NCBI RefSeq assembly: GCF_002263495.1
Contig: NZ_CP022753.1
Span: 2,914,001 to 2,978,000, forward strand
Direction: 5' to 3'
DNA from: Nocardiopsis gilva YIM 90087
Lineage (GTDB): Bacteria; Actinomycetota; Actinomycetes; Streptosporangiales; Streptosporangiaceae
DNA length: 64,000 nucleotides
Shown: positions 51,926 through 62,989 of the stretch, in pieces
How positions within the stretch are numbered: position 1 is the stretch's first letter
How the letters are laid out: each line of letters begins with the position of its first letter
Translations under genes and position numbers: made by a program
The notes under the pieces: model-generated
The model's input: the letters and a program-made list of their open reading frames with translations, nothing else
Database searches by the model: none
What the model was told of the DNA's origin: nothing

Positions 51926-52522
51926 GTGGCGGTTACGAGCGGCAAGCGGCAAGCCTCGGGTCTCACACGCTCAGCGTTACGGCGGGCTGGGGAGCAGGGG
52001 CTGCTGTGCGAAGAGGACGTGGTGGCGCTGCCTATGGACGTCGGCTATCGCGGCCCAACGGCATGTGCGGCCGCCGGAATCACCTACCGCCAGCTGGACT
52101 ACTGGGCGAGAACCGGGCTGGTCGCCCCGAGTGTGCGCCAGGAGGGCGGCCGCGGCGGACCGCCGCTGTACAGCGTCCGCGACATCCTCATCCTCAAGGT
52201 CGTCAAGCGCCTGATCGACACGGGCATCTCCCTCCAGCAGATCCGAAACGCGGTGGAACACCTCCAGTGCCGCGACACCGCGGACATCGCCCAGATCACC
52301 CTGATGAGCGACGGCATCAGTGTCTATGAGTGCACGACCCCCGACGAGGTCGTCGAGCTGCTGCAGGGCGGACAGGGCGTGTTCGGGATCGCGCTGGGCC
52401 GGGTCTGGCGCGAGGTCGAGGGCCGACTGCGCGACCTTCCCGGCGAGCACCTGCCGCAGCCGGCCGACGCGCACCCTGGCGACGAGCTGGCGCGACGTCG
52501 CCGCGAGCGGCGGATCGGCTAG
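51926..52522 (+). CDS. MerR family transcriptional regulator
   Basis: A 198-residue regulator. The winged HTH spans about residues 40-105 and contains YRGPTACAAAGITYRQLDYW, ARTGLVAPSV, YSVRDILILKVVKRLIDTGI and SLQQIRNAVEHL. The C-terminal 80 residues lack metal-binding Cys and carry ISVYECTTPDEVVELLQGGQ GVFGIALG-like strands, typical of the MerR gene that sits between the bifunctional nuclease gene and gcvP in actinomycetes. The GTG at 51926 has GGAGG seven bases upstream. It belongs to the same conserved neighbourhood as garA. Ligand and targets are unknown. Confidence 0.88.
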   Translation: MAVTSGKRQASGLTRSALRRAGEQGLLCEEDVVALPMDVGYRGPTACAAAGITYRQLDYWARTGLVAPSVRQEGGRGGPPLYSVRDILILKVVKRLIDTGISLQQIRNAVEHLQCRDTADIAQITLMSDGISVYECTTPDEVVELLQGGQGVFGIALGRVWREVEGRLRDLPGEHLPQPADAHPGDELARRRRERRIG

Positions 52523-52838
52523 AAGCGCCGCGCGCGGGCCTTTTCCGCGTCGGCGGCCGTCCCGTCAAAACGTCGTGGAACAACAGCGATGTCCCAGGTG
52601 GCGGGGTTGGTCCCGGTCTCGTGAGGGCGGTAGCCGGGGAGGGGCAGCGCTGCGGTACGCGCCACGGTTTAGTACGGTTTGAGGAGACGCCAGGCTCACG
52701 ATCTGCCGTCAGGGGGCGCTCGGACGTGCCCGATGGACGCTTCGTGGGCCGGTCGTCGTGCAGTGCGAACGAGCACCGTCCACCAGCGGTGCTCACCCGA
52801 CGCACTGCCCACAAATGAACACGACCGGACCGTAGATA
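52523..52838. other. Intergenic, promoter region of gcvP riboswitch
   Basis: No gene. It holds the end of the merR unit and the presumed promoter for the glycine-riboswitch transcript, which is not clearly identifiable. Confidence 0.4.
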
Positions 52839-52936
52839 CCACGCGGGAGAGACCCCCGACAGGGGCGCCGACGGGGCAATACTCCCCAGTAACCTCTCAG
52901 GCACCAGGGACCGCGTGGAGGAGGCCACTCTGGAGC
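52839..52936 (+). ncRNA. Glycine riboswitch aptamer upstream of gcvP
   Basis: P1 is CCACGCGG (52839-52846) pairing perfectly with CCGCGTGG (52911-52918). Between them are the conserved core pieces GGGAGAGAC, GCCGACGGGGCAA and ACCTCTCAGGCACCAGGGAC in the order found in glycine (gcvT) riboswitches. CACTCTGGAGCGG follows, as in known actinobacterial examples. Only one full aptamer is evident rather than a tandem pair. It precedes gcvP by about 110 bases, so glycine should control glycine-cleavage expression. Confidence 0.88.
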
Positions 52937-52937
52937 G

Positions 52938-52972
52938 GCAGGCGCACTGCCGCCTGCGCCGCGCTTGCGCGG
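52938..52972 (+). promoter_or_regulatory. Riboswitch expression-platform hairpins
   Basis: Two consecutive hairpins lie between the aptamer and gcvP: GCAGGCG/CGCCTGC (52938-52944 with 52951-52957) and CCGCGC/GCGCGG (52959-52964 with 52967-52972). There is no T-tract, so the switch may act on translation or by GC-rich termination. Confidence 0.45.
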
Positions 52973-53042
52973 TATCGCGTGACAGAGGGGGAGACCACAT
53001 AGGAGCAGCCGCGAGAACGGCTACTGCGACCAGGAGGTCTCC

Positions 53043-55934
<2,892 letters not shown>

Positions 55935-55964
55935 GCCGGGGCACAGAACACGGCCGTTGGAACG

Positions 55965-56004
55965 ACGTGGCGCCGGTACCCGTGGTCGGGTACCGGCGCC
56001 ACGT
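55965..56004 (+). terminator. Hairpin terminator after gcvP
   Basis: A perfect 17-bp stem (55965-55981 with 55988-56004), a 6-base loop, followed by TTCGTGTG; 30 bases after the stop. Confidence 0.8.
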
Positions 56005-56075
56005 TTCGTGTGCAGTGGAGATGGGGCCGTTGAGAGCCGGGGCCGCCGACCTGTGCCCGGAAGCGTCGGCACCGG

Positions 56076-56826
56076 GGTCTGCTGTGCGGCCTTGTCGGTG
56101 GTCGGCTGATCCGGTGTTCTGTGGGAAAAGCGGCGCCGAGGGCGGTGGGGTGCTGGGCGCCCCTGTCCCCTGGCGGGTGGGTGAGGGGTCGCGGTGGCGG
56201 CCTGCTCCCAGCGCATCATCCGAGCCGGGCCCCGGACGGCGGCGCCGACGGCGAGGTGGGCCACGCGCCCCTCTCAGCTCGCGGGTGGGGCCGGGAAGGC
56301 GCTGTCCGCTCCCTTCCTCCGTTGATCTCGGCGATATCGACCGAATACGCGCCGGTATTCGGTCGATATCGCCGAGATCAACGGAGAGAGGGGTAACCGC
56401 GGTGGTGAAACGCCGGTCGTGGGCAGGCCGGAATGCCGCGTTTTCGCTGGACGTGAGAGCCCTTCCGCCATGCGGGAGCCCTGGGGCCTCTTCGAAGATG
56501 ATCATGGGAATTCCTCTGATTGTGTCCGGTTTGTCGTAGGAATTCCCATGATCATCGCGAGGACGGATTCCGGACAGCGCCTTTCCCGCCTTTCGGCCGC
56601 CCGACCCTCACCCAGGAGCCGACAGGGCGCCCCGGCCCCCTCCGCCTTTGGTGCCGCCGTCGAGGCCCGGCCCGGATGGTCTGCTGAGAGCAGGCCGCCA
56701 CCGTCACCCCCGGCCCCGCCCCACCCCTCCAAGGATCGGCGCCCCCAGCCCGCTCCCGCCCTCGGTGCCGCTTTTCACCCCAGAACACCGGATCAGCCAA
56801 CCGCAGACAAGGCCGTCCAGCAGACC
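56076..56826. repeat. Long inverted-repeat element, copy C
   Basis: The left end (56076 on: GGTCTGCTGTGCGGCCTTGT) is inverted relative to the right end (56806-56826: GACAAGGCCGTCCAGCAGAC plus C). Arms share GGTGTTCTG and GAAAAGCGGC segments. The core dyad is 19 bp, GATGATCATGGGAATTCCT (56498-56516) with 56539-56557, around a loop containing TGTCCGGTTTGTCG. GTGAGAGCCCTTCCGCCATG then CGGG (56453-56477) matches copies A and B. It also contains an extra hairpin at 56317-56386. No plausible gene. Confidence 0.8.
56317..56386. repeat. Perfect 32-bp inverted repeat inside copy C
   Basis: Arms 56317-56348 and 56355-56386 are perfect complements around GCGCCG. They contain GGCGATATCGACCGAATAC, so the arms also hold a smaller GATATC symmetry. 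It is absent from copies A and B. Confidence 0.9.
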
Positions 56827-57127
56827 CCACCCGCGCCCCGCCACCCGGCCAGGGCACGCCCCGCGTGGGGCTCGCGTCAGCGGCGGGTTGGTCCGCAGTG
56901 ATCGCATACCGGCGAACGATTTCCGGACATCAGGCCGAACCCTATGGGGTCACCAACTACGAATCTACGTCGTAAACGCGCGGGTTCCTCAGTCCCGTGA
57001 CCAATATCCGGCCTCGATTCGTCCGCAGACCCGCGCGCACACGTTAGTCTCCGAGGAACACGGCCCGAATCGACTGCGGCTTCGGCGGTCCGAGGGCCAC
57101 GTCCCCTCGTGCGGAAAGCGACGCCTC
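56827..57127. other. Intergenic, promoter region of TPR gene
   Basis: No gene. The sequence after copy C is less G+C-rich (56880-57050) and should hold the promoter of the TPR gene. Confidence 0.4.
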
Positions 57128-58372
57128 ATGACCGCGACGTCCAGAACCTCTGCATTCGCCGCCGCCGACGAGCCACCGGAGACGGAATTCGGGAACCTCT
57201 GCGATCAGGCACGAGATCTGGCCGAAAGTGGCCACCTCAAGCGTGCCGCCCAGGTGTACGCGCGGGTGCTGGAGGGCGGATCGCGGCGCCATCGTGCGCG
57301 GGCCGCGCTCGGGCTCGCGGTGGTCCGGCACGACATGGGTGACATCGGTGCCGCCCGCGAGGCCGACCGGATCGCGATGGACACCGGTCATCCCGAGTAC
57401 GCCCCGCGTGCCGGCTACCACCTCGCGCTGTCCTACGAGGAGGACGGCGTCGTCCAGCAGGCGGAGGGGGCGTGGCGCGAGGTGCTCGACGCCGGGAACG
57501 ACCGCTACACCCCCGCGGCCCACTACGGGCTCGCCCGGCTCGCCGAAGAGCGGGGTGATGCGGCGGCCGCCGTCGCCCACTGGGGGCAGGTCCTGGAGGG
57601 GCCGGACACCGGGCTTGCCGCGCGGGCGGCCCACGACTACGCCGAGCGGCTGCTCGCGCGGGGCGAGGTGGACGCCGCGGCCGAGGTCGTCCAGCGGGGG
57701 TTGGAAGCGGACGAGCACCCTGGGCTGCGCCTTCTGCTCGGCGCGGTCTACGTGGAGCGCGCGATCGGCGAGTTCGGCGCCGTTGTCGACGCCTCCCGGA
57801 GCGATCCGGAAGGCGCGCGGACCGTGGAGCCGGCGACCGCCGCGGCCTCCGTCGAACTTCTGGCCCGCCTGCTCGCCGTGCGCGGCGATGCCGACGGCGC
57901 CGATCGGACGTGGGAGCTGGGGCTGACGCACAGTGACACCGCGACCGCCGCGGATGTGCGCTCGCGGCTGCGGCGGGGCTTTGCGGCACCCAACGCTGAC
58001 GGTCCGGCCGACGAGGACGCGGCCGCGGCGGGCGGGGCGACGGGAACAGGCGCGGGCGACGGCCCGGCGGAGGAGGCCGTCGCGTGGTGGGATCCGTACC
58101 TGGAGGCGGCTGTCGCCCAGGGCAGCCTGCCGGTGCTCACCGGCGAGCTGTTCTCCGCCTTCGACCAGATGTACAGCCGCCTCGCCCTGCCCCTCGTGGG
58201 AGACGAGACGCGGGCGACGGCGCTGCGGCAGACTCTTCAGGAGGCGGTCCGCTCGCCCGGCGCCTACGTGTGGGGGCGGTCGCTCCACGACGACTTCGCG
58301 GAACGGCTGCGCCTGGCCACCGGCTCCGACGCCGACGTGCTCCCGGCGGGCTGGCCGGACCACGAGGAGTAG
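57128..58372 (+). CDS. Tetratricopeptide-repeat protein
   Basis: A 414-residue soluble protein of helical repeats. At least five TPR-like units are visible between residues 20 and 290, for example AAQVYARVLEGGSRRHRARA, AALGLAVVRHDMGDIGAARE, GYHLALSYEEDGVVQQAEGA and HYGLARLAEERGDAAAAVAHW. An acidic Ala/Gly linker (about 295-325) separates a C-terminal helical domain (WWDPYLEAAVAQGSLPVLTG). The ATG at 57128 with GGAAAG nine bases upstream is preferred; the long frame to 56648 lies in repeat DNA. It is likely a scaffold, but partners are unknown. It is followed 58 bases later by a hydrolase gene in the same direction. Confidence 0.82.
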   Translation: MTATSRTSAFAAADEPPETEFGNLCDQARDLAESGHLKRAAQVYARVLEGGSRRHRARAALGLAVVRHDMGDIGAAREADRIAMDTGHPEYAPRAGYHLALSYEEDGVVQQAEGAWREVLDAGNDRYTPAAHYGLARLAEERGDAAAAVAHWGQVLEGPDTGLAARAAHDYAERLLARGEVDAAAEVVQRGLEADEHPGLRLLLGAVYVERAIGEFGAVVDASRSDPEGARTVEPATAAASVELLARLLAVRGDADGADRTWELGLTHSDTATAADVRSRLRRGFAAPNADGPADEDAAAAGGATGTGAGDGPAEEAVAWWDPYLEAAVAQGSLPVLTGELFSAFDQMYSRLALPLVGDETRATALRQTLQEAVRSPGAYVWGRSLHDDFAERLRLATGSDADVLPAGWPDHEE

Positions 58373-58430
58373 CGTCCGTCCCGGCGAGACCGCGACGACC
58401 GATGCCACCGACCCGACCGACGAAGGCCTG

Positions 58431-59036
58431 ATGGAGATCGATACGCCCCGGGGACCCGCCCGGGTGGACCTGGACCAGCCGGACGGGCGCCCCCGCTACC
58501 TGCTCGTCATCACGCACGGCGCCGGTGGCGGTGTGGACGCGCCCGATATCGCGGCGGTGTGCGACGCCGCGCTGAAACAGGGCGCCGCCGTCGCCCGGGT
58601 CACGCAGTCCTACCGCGTGGCCGGGCGGAAGATGCCCGGCGCGAAGACGGAACCGCAGGACGAGGCGTGGCGGGCCGTGGTGGAGTCCATCGTCGCGCGG
58701 CCGGAGTTCGCCGGCGTCCCGGTGGTGCTCAGCGGCCGGAGCAACGGCGCCCGGGTGGCCTGCCGAACGGCCGCGGAGCTGGGGGCGGCGGCCGTGGTGG
58801 CGCTGGCGTTTCCCCTGCATCCGCCGGGCAAGCCGGAGCGGTCGCGAGCGGCGGAGCTGCGCGCGGCGGGGGTTCCCACGCTCGTGGTCAACGGTGAACG
58901 GGATCCGTTCGGTGTCCCGGACGCGGCCGATGCCACGACGCTGGTGGTCCGGCCCGGGGAGCGGCACGATCTGGCCAAGGACCCGGGGGCCGTCGCGGGG
59001 GCCGTGGTGGAGTGGGTCGCCCGCCACGTGGCGTGA
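58431..59036 (+). CDS. Alpha/beta hydrolase, KANL3/Tex30-like
   Basis: A 201-residue compact alpha/beta-hydrolase. LLVITHGAGGGVDAPD (oxyanion region), nucleophile Ser in VVLSGRSNGARVACR (G-x-S-x-G), Asp in LVVNGERDPFG and His in VRPGERHDL give a complete triad. The short cap-less form matches the Tex30/KANL3 branch, whose substrates are unknown. AAGG lies four bases before the ATG at 58431. Probably co-transcribed with the TPR gene. Confidence 0.82.
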   Translation: MEIDTPRGPARVDLDQPDGRPRYLLVITHGAGGGVDAPDIAAVCDAALKQGAAVARVTQSYRVAGRKMPGAKTEPQDEAWRAVVESIVARPEFAGVPVVLSGRSNGARVACRTAAELGAAAVVALAFPLHPPGKPERSRAAELRAAGVPTLVVNGERDPFGVPDAADATTLVVRPGERHDLAKDPGAVAGAVVEWVARHVA

Positions 59037-59177
59037 ACGGGCGATCCCCCGTCATCAGGTCATGCGGTGAGTCGTGGAACTGACGTGGCTGTCAGTGGCG
59101 TGGCCGCGGGGCTGCGCCCGCGCCGACGCGGGGCCGGTCCCGCCCGGAGGGAGAGGAGGGGCGGGCGGCGGGGTGGC

Positions 59178-59375
59178 TCAGGCCGCCGCGTGTACGTCGG
59201 TCGGCCGGTGCGGATCGATTACGCCGCCGTTGGGCAGGAGCTCTCCGGTGTCCTCGAAAATGACGACGCCGTTGCACAGTAGGCTCCACCCCTGTTCCGG
59301 GTGGCTGGCGATCACACGCGCGGCTTCACGGTCGACGTCGTCGAAGCCCGGGCAGTCGGGTACGTGCTGGCACAT
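59178..59375 (-). CDS. DUF5999 family small protein
   Basis: A 65-residue protein, MCQHVPDCPGF..., with REAARVIASHPEQGWSLLCN then GVVIFEDTGELLPNGG. This matches a conserved actinomycete family of unknown function (DUF5999). Four residues, Cys2, His4, Cys8 and a late Cys33, could bind a metal. GGAGG six bases before the ATG at 59375 is an excellent ribosome site. It is transcribed alone, convergent with the hydrolase gene. Confidence 0.88.
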   Translation of the reverse strand: MCQHVPDCPGFDDVDREAARVIASHPEQGWSLLCNGVVIFEDTGELLPNGGVIDPHRPTDVHAAA

Positions 59376-59659
59376 CGTGTGCCTCCGGTTCGTTGGTCTC
59401 GTGTTCCTGCGAGATGCACCAATCGCACTCTAGTGGCCTACACCACATAGCATCTCCCTTTCTGTGTGATGTGATGCGCGAAATGCCAGGTTGGTGCGGA
59501 AACGGCCAGGTGTGGCCACCGTCCGGTTCGAGGGAACCCCGGACCTGCGGCCCGCGTCGTACTCCGTCGGTTCGTCGGCCCGCGGCGGCACCGCGTTCTC
59601 AACCGTCAGTGCGCCCCGCCGATGGCGCCCCGAATCGTCGCCGTCAGCGCTGCGAGCGG

Positions 59660-60388
59660 TCACACCCCGAGGTGGTCGCGGGACAGCCGGTCGGCGCGGC
59701 GGATCGGCTCGGGTATGCGGTAGTTGGGCGCCATCCGCAACACCAGCTCGGTCGCGCTGTCGAGGTCGACGCGGTGGCCGATGGAGACGTAGACCGGCTT
59801 CACCCCGGTGCGGGTGCGCAGCGCGCGCCCCACCACTTCGCCGTCGTCGACCAGCGGCGACCACGCCCCGCGCTCCGGTGCCGGGGGCTCGGCACGGCCG
59901 ACGAACGGCGTCTTGCCGACCCCCAGTGTCGGCCGGTCCAGCAGCACCCCGAGGTGGCAGGCGAGGCCGAACCGGCGCGGGTGCGCCAGGCCGAAGCCGT
60001 CGCAGACGAACACGTCCGGCGCGGTGCCCAGCCGGTCGATCGCGTCGATCAGCGGCGGCAGCTCACGGAACGCGAAGAGCCCCGGAACATAGGGGAAGCG
60101 CGGCTCGGAGGCCACCGTCGCGGAGTCGACGACCTCCAGGGTGCGCGCGGACAGCACCACCGCGGCCGCCACCAGGCGCCCTTCCGTGTAGCTGACGTCG
60201 AGCCCCGCGACCAGCCCGACGCGCTCCACGTCCAGCGGCTCGGCGCGGACCTCCGGGGCCAGGCGGTCCTGCAGAGCGCGCGCCTCTTCCACCGACGGCG
60301 GCTCGGCGGCGCGCGGCCACAGCGTGGACGGCGGGGAGGGTGCCGGTGTGGAGGGGGACGGCTCGCTGTTCGTGGCGCTCGCGTTCAT
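59660..60388 (-). CDS. nfi: Endonuclease V (deoxyinosine 3' endonuclease)
   Basis: A 242-residue protein. Endonuclease V nicks DNA next to deaminated adenine (hypoxanthine). Key segments are VAGLDVSYTEG (catalytic Asp), FAFRELPPL (Glu), VCDGFGLAHPRRFGLACHLG (second Asp) and LGVGKTPFVG (substrate-binding Lys). The first 30 residues are Pro/Ser-rich and not conserved; an internal later start is possible. It is transcribed toward the DUF5999 gene with a 284-bp gap. Confidence 0.92.
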   Translation of the reverse strand: MNASATNSEPSPSTPAPSPPSTLWPRAAEPPSVEEARALQDRLAPEVRAEPLDVERVGLVAGLDVSYTEGRLVAAAVVLSARTLEVVDSATVASEPRFPYVPGLFAFRELPPLIDAIDRLGTAPDVFVCDGFGLAHPRRFGLACHLGVLLDRPTLGVGKTPFVGRAEPPAPERGAWSPLVDDGEVVGRALRTRTGVKPVYVSIGHRVDLDSATELVLRMAPNYRIPEPIRRADRLSRDHLGV

Positions 60389-60466
60389 GGAGCCAACGTA
60401 ACGGCAGCGATGGGAGGCCGCGCCTGACCGGTCCGCACCGCCGACGCGGCCGTGCCGGTTCGTCCC

Positions 60467-61894
60467 TCAGTAGCTGCCGCGGGTCCGGCGGGCTGCCGGG
60501 CGGCTGCTCCGCCCGGCGCCCGCGAGCCCGCCGCGGTAGAAGGCACGGACGAGCTCGCCACCGAGGTTGACGCCGGCACCCAGGGCCATGCCGACCGCGA
60601 CCGCCTCGGCGAGGCCCAGCAGGCCGGGCACCGCGTCGCCCAGGGTCATGTGCAGCAGCCCGCGGTAGAGGATGCTCCCCGGCAGCAGTGGGGCGATGGA
60701 GGGGACGACATAGGACAGCACCGGCCGCCGGGTGCGTCGCGCCAGCCAGTGCCCCACGATCCCGATGACCACCGCCCCGGCCACGGTCCCGATGATGGGC
60801 GGCGCGTCGGTCACCGACCGCAGTCCGGCGTTGATCACCCAGATCAGCACGCCCATCGCGCCGATCACGGGCAGCATGCGCGGGGGAACCGTCAGAGACA
60901 CCGCGAAGGCCATCGCGATCCCGGCCGCGCCGATGAGCACCACGAGGTCCATGCTGGTGCCGGCGGTGGGCAGGTTCTCCAGGTCCATGTTGACGCCCAG
61001 CCGGACCGCCGTGTAGGCCACGGCACCGACACCGGACACGATCGCGCCGAGCATCAAGAACGTCTCCAGCAGCCGCGCCGCCGAGGACACGTAGGCACCG
61101 CTGATACCGTCCTGCAGGCTGGAGACCAGGGGGCGTCCCGGCAGGAGCGCCATGATGTTACCGGTGATGATCGCGCCGGCGTGCAGCCCCAGGTCCAGCT
61201 CCGTGCTGACCCACAGCAGGGCCACGCCGATGCTCGAGGCCGTCACCGCCGCCGCGGTCATCTGGTAGAACTCCGCCACCCCGCGCTTGGCCAGGAAGGC
61301 GGAGGTGCGGTCGCCCAGCACGGTGGCGAGGAACGCCGCCGTGGCGACGATGAACTGGCCGCCGACCATGAGGCTGGCGCTGGAGGCGATCAGCCCGAAG
61401 CCGACGATGATCAGCCAGTTGGGGTAGGGCGGGCGGCTCCGCTTGATGGAGCGCAGCCGTGCGATCGCCCCCTCCAGCTCTACCTGCCCCAGAGCCGCGT
61501 CCTGGACGAGGGCGTGCAGTTCGTTGACCCGGAAGTAGTCGAGGGTGCGCCGCCGGACGACCCGCTCGCCCGTGACCGGCGGGTAGTCCCCGCCGGGGTG
61601 GGCGGAGATCGTGATGGCGGTGAACGTCACCGAGACCTCGGTGCGCGGCAGCTCGAAGGCGACGGAGAGGCTCAGCATGGACTCGCTGACCGCCTCGTTG
61701 CTCTCGCCGCTGGCCAGCAGCAGTTCGCCGACGCGCAGCACCAGGTCGATGGCGCGCGGGTCGGGCAGCTCGATGATGTCGTCGTCGAGGCCGTCGGCGT
61801 GGAGTTCCGGCTCGCGAGCCGTACGCCAGTCCCGGAGTCGGGTCAGCAGGTTGTTCTCGTTCAGCGAAGTCGGCTTCTGCGGGTTCTCGGCCAT
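60467..61894 (-). CDS. ThrE-type threonine/serine exporter family protein
   Basis: A 475-residue protein. The N-terminal cytoplasmic domain (about 1-195; DLVLRVGELLLASGESNEAV, FTAITISAHPGGDYPPVTG) is typical of the ThrE family, followed by about ten membrane segments in two sets (GFGLIASSASLMVGGQFIVA, LLPGSILYRGLLHMTLGDAV). C. glutamicum ThrE exports threonine and serine; substrate specificity here is inferred. The ATG at 61894 has AAGG six bases upstream, and the frame to 62035 is not used. It may form an operon with nfi, 78 bases away. Confidence 0.88.
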   Translation of the reverse strand: MAENPQKPTSLNENNLLTRLRDWRTAREPELHADGLDDDIIELPDPRAIDLVLRVGELLLASGESNEAVSESMLSLSVAFELPRTEVSVTFTAITISAHPGGDYPPVTGERVVRRRTLDYFRVNELHALVQDAALGQVELEGAIARLRSIKRSRPPYPNWLIIVGFGLIASSASLMVGGQFIVATAAFLATVLGDRTSAFLAKRGVAEFYQMTAAAVTASSIGVALLWVSTELDLGLHAGAIITGNIMALLPGRPLVSSLQDGISGAYVSSAARLLETFLMLGAIVSGVGAVAYTAVRLGVNMDLENLPTAGTSMDLVVLIGAAGIAMAFAVSLTVPPRMLPVIGAMGVLIWVINAGLRSVTDAPPIIGTVAGAVVIGIVGHWLARRTRRPVLSYVVPSIAPLLPGSILYRGLLHMTLGDAVPGLLGLAEAVAVGMALGAGVNLGGELVRAFYRGGLAGAGRSSRPAARRTRGSY

Positions 61895-62258
61895 CGGGGA
61901 CCTTCGATTACTCCTCAACGGGGCAGTGTGCCGCCGGGGTCGGTGCGGCGGCGGGACCGGGGTCACGGATGGGACGCCGCGTCTCCGGTGATGGTTGGCC
62001 GCACATCCCACCGTAGGACGGGTGACGTCGGTCACCTGGTGTCATGGCGGACCGCCCTGCCGGGTGATCGCGCGGAGCGTCGCTCCGGACAATCGTCGCA
62101 GCTCAGGATGGATTCGACGGGAAGCGGGGGCGTCGTCGCGGTGTCGCGCCGCGGTGAGGAGTCACACGGAGTCGACGAAGGTGAAGAAGGTGAACAGGTG
62201 CGGGACCAAAACCACAGCCTATCCGAGCCGCAACCTGTTCGGTGCCACCGCCTGTCCC
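61895..62258. other. Intergenic region, no gene recognised
   Basis: No convincing frame. It should contain the promoter of the exporter gene and the end of the two-component operon; no clear terminator was found. Confidence 0.4.
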
Positions 62259-62942
62259 TCAATCCTCGCCCTCACCTGGGCGGATGATGCCGGTCTCGTA
62301 GGCGTGCACCACCGCCTGCACCCGGTCGCGCAGGTCGAGCTTGGTCAGGACGTTGCCTACGTGCGTCTTCACCGTCGTCTCGCTGACGACCAGGCGGCGC
62401 GCGATCTCCGCGTTGGACAGGCCCCGGGCGAGCAACCGCAGCACCTCGCGTTCGCGCTCGGTGAGGTGGTCCAGGCGCGGGGTGGGCTGCTCCCGCGTCG
62501 AGGGCAGTTTGTCGGCGAAGCGGTCGAGCAGCCGCCGGGTGATCGTCGGGGCGACGATCGCGGCGCCGTCGGAGACCACGCGGATCGCCCCCACCAGCTC
62601 GTCCGGCGGCACGTCCTTGAGCAGAAAGCCGCTCGCCCCGGCCCGCAGCGCCTCGACGACGTACTCGTCGAGGTCGAAGGTGGTCAGAACGAGGACGCGG
62701 ATCTCGCGTCCGGTGTCGTGCGACCAGTGCAGGATCTCGCGGGTGGCGTCGATGCCGTCCTTGCCCGGCATGCGGATGTCCATCAACACGACGTCCGGGA
62801 GGAGCCGCTTGGTTGAGGCGACCGCCTCGTGGCCGTCGGAGGCCTCGCCGACGACGGAGATCTCGGGTTCGGATTCCAGGATGAGCCGGAAGCCGGTGCG
62901 GAGGAGCGGCTGGTCGTCGACGAGCAGGACACTGATGGGCAT
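62259..62942 (-). CDS. NarL/LuxR-type response regulator
   Basis: A 227-residue regulator. The receiver domain has acidic Asp9/Asp10, phosphoacceptor Asp55 in VVLMDIRMPGKDG, a conserved Thr in VLVLTTFDLDEYVVEAL and Lys in GFLLKDVPPDEL. The C-terminal LuxR HTH has LTEREREVLRLLARGLSNAE and VSETTVKTHVGNVLTKL. It is 47 bases downstream of the sensor kinase gene on the same strand, so they form a pair; targets are unknown. The ATG at 62942 is family-typical, although its ribosome site is weak. Confidence 0.93.
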   Translation of the reverse strand: MPISVLLVDDQPLLRTGFRLILESEPEISVVGEASDGHEAVASTKRLLPDVVLMDIRMPGKDGIDATREILHWSHDTGREIRVLVLTTFDLDEYVVEALRAGASGFLLKDVPPDELVGAIRVVSDGAAIVAPTITRRLLDRFADKLPSTREQPTPRLDHLTEREREVLRLLARGLSNAEIARRLVVSETTVKTHVGNVLTKLDLRDRVQAVVHAYETGIIRPGEGED

Positions 62943-62989
62943 GTGAAGATTGTTCCCGATCACCGGAGTGTTGGAGACCCCGGGACCGG

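Noticed and set aside
60452-62287. 611-residue open frame on the plus strand
   Set aside because: It is antisense to the ThrE-like exporter and shows only low-complexity His/Arg/Gln/Gly sequence.
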